A stretch of DNA of 64,000 nucleotides from Rhodococcoides kyotonense (lineage in GTDB: Bacteria > Actinomycetota > Actinomycetes > Mycobacteriales > Mycobacteriaceae): NCBI RefSeq assembly GCF_001645385.1, contig NZ_LVHI01000012.1:433551-497550 (forward strand), in the 5' to 3' direction. The notes under the pieces were generated by a model. That model saw only the letters and a program-made list of their open reading frames with translations, searched no databases and had not been told where the DNA came from. Positions 63,654 to 64,000 of the stretch are shown here, one piece after another (the first letter of the stretch is position 1; each line of letters starts with the position of its first letter). The translations under genes were made by a program, and so were the position numbers.

Positions 63654-64000
63654 ATGGCGAGGGATCTGACACAACTGGAACTGCTTCAAGAGCTGGTTCC
63701 TGTTGCGGAAGACAACGTGAACCGCCACTTGTCCATGGCCAGGGAGTGGCATCCGCACGACTACGTGCCGTGGGACGCGGGCCGTAACTTCGCGGCACTC
63801 GGCGGCGTCGATTACGACCCGGAGCAGAGCAAGCTCTCCGAGGTCGCCAAAGCTGCGATGATCACCAACCTGCTCACCGAAGACAACCTGCCGTCCTACC
63901 ACCGCGAGATCGCCGAGAACTTCTCCCAGGACGGCGCCTGGGGCACCTGGGTCGGACGGTGGACCGCCGAGGAGAACCGGCACGGCATCGTCATGCGCGA
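63654..64000 (+). CDS. Acyl-[acyl-carrier-protein] desaturase, N-terminal part (runs off the window)
   Basis: The first 115 residues of a soluble di-iron fatty-acid desaturase of the DesA/plant stearoyl-ACP type. The iron-ligand motif EENRHG (TAEENRHGIVMR) is the first diagnostic block, and EDNLPSYHREIAENF precedes it as in mycobacterial DesA1/DesA2. TGGAGG stands eight bases before ATG 63654. The second motif lies beyond the right edge. The enzyme should introduce a double bond in fatty acids, including mycolate precursors. Confidence 0.9.
   Translation, partial: MARDLTQLELLQELVPVAEDNVNRHLSMAREWHPHDYVPWDAGRNFAALGGVDYDPEQSKLSEVAKAAMITNLLTEDNLPSYHREIAENFSQDGAWGTWVGRWTAEENRHGIVMR

Noticed and set aside
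63355..63787. Small frames between tRNA-Lys and the desaturase
   Set aside because: They lack start signals and family-like sequence, and one overlaps the desaturase start.

Overview
The window is high-GC actinobacterial chromosome, most likely from a Rhodococcus or close mycolic-acid relative. The signs are GTG starts, 4-bp ATGA/GTGA gene overlaps, an RpfA resuscitation factor behind a c-di-AMP riboswitch, SepH, a mycolyltransferase-type esterase, GpgS and two LIP-family lipases. From gltA to the aminotransferase at 40.3-41.5 kb the gene order resembles, from memory, the M. tuberculosis block Rv0896-Rv0858c (gltA2, citA, serC, sepH, DUF2537, TrmH-like methylase, MarR, DUF2530, MFS, DUF2771, cspB, YccF, rpfA, helicase-associated protein, XPB, aminotransferase). 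Accessory genes are set into this backbone. I ran no database search; family names rest on motifs read by eye.

Layout. 0-6.3 kb: a GntR regulator (cut by the window edge) divergent from a nitrilase-family amidase, then citrate synthase gltA and a tightly coupled minus-strand run pdxH - MFS - aldose 1-epimerase - PfkB kinase. 6.4-11 kb: citA and serC, separated by a PD-(D/E)XK/AbiEi-like gene that sits between two arrays (5 and 8 copies) of one hairpin-forming repeat; this is the most unusual structure here. 11-23 kb: rhomboid-like protein, sepH, RNA methylase, Eis-like acetyltransferase, an ABC exporter operon joined to a DesK-type two-component system, MFS plus MarR, purine permease. 23-32.7 kb: PAP2 phosphatase, a Hsp90/sacsin-type ATPase with a probable CTG start, DUF3027, glutaminyl cyclase, MFS, DUF2771, cspB, YccF, and rpfA behind a CRP-type site, a promoter and a ydaO-type riboswitch.

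33-43.7 kb: helicase-associated protein, XPB helicase, DUF3239-like protein, F420 oxidoreductase, an ECF41 sigma factor with its carboxymuconolactone decarboxylase partner, aminotransferase, AraC regulator, VOC protein, and an AlkB homologue behind a LexA-type box. 43.7-48.1 kb: type I DAHP synthase with a Tyr-Phe-Trp-Phe leader peptide, a siderophore-binding lipoprotein behind a possible IdeR box, and the ohrR-ohr-reductase peroxide operon. Three related palindromes lie between genes at 35.3, 45.0 and 46.1 kb.

48-64 kb: an SDR, then an envelope-lipid cluster: gpgS and a mycolyltransferase-like esterase divergent from a PapA-like acyltransferase, a DHA2 exporter and a secreted lipase. After that come RluA, a membrane protein, small regulators, a tRNA Glu-Asp-Phe cluster, a gamma-butyrolactone-receptor-like TetR, an A+T-rich 0.8-kb stretch leading into a second secreted lipase, tRNA-Lys, and the start of an acyl-ACP desaturase.
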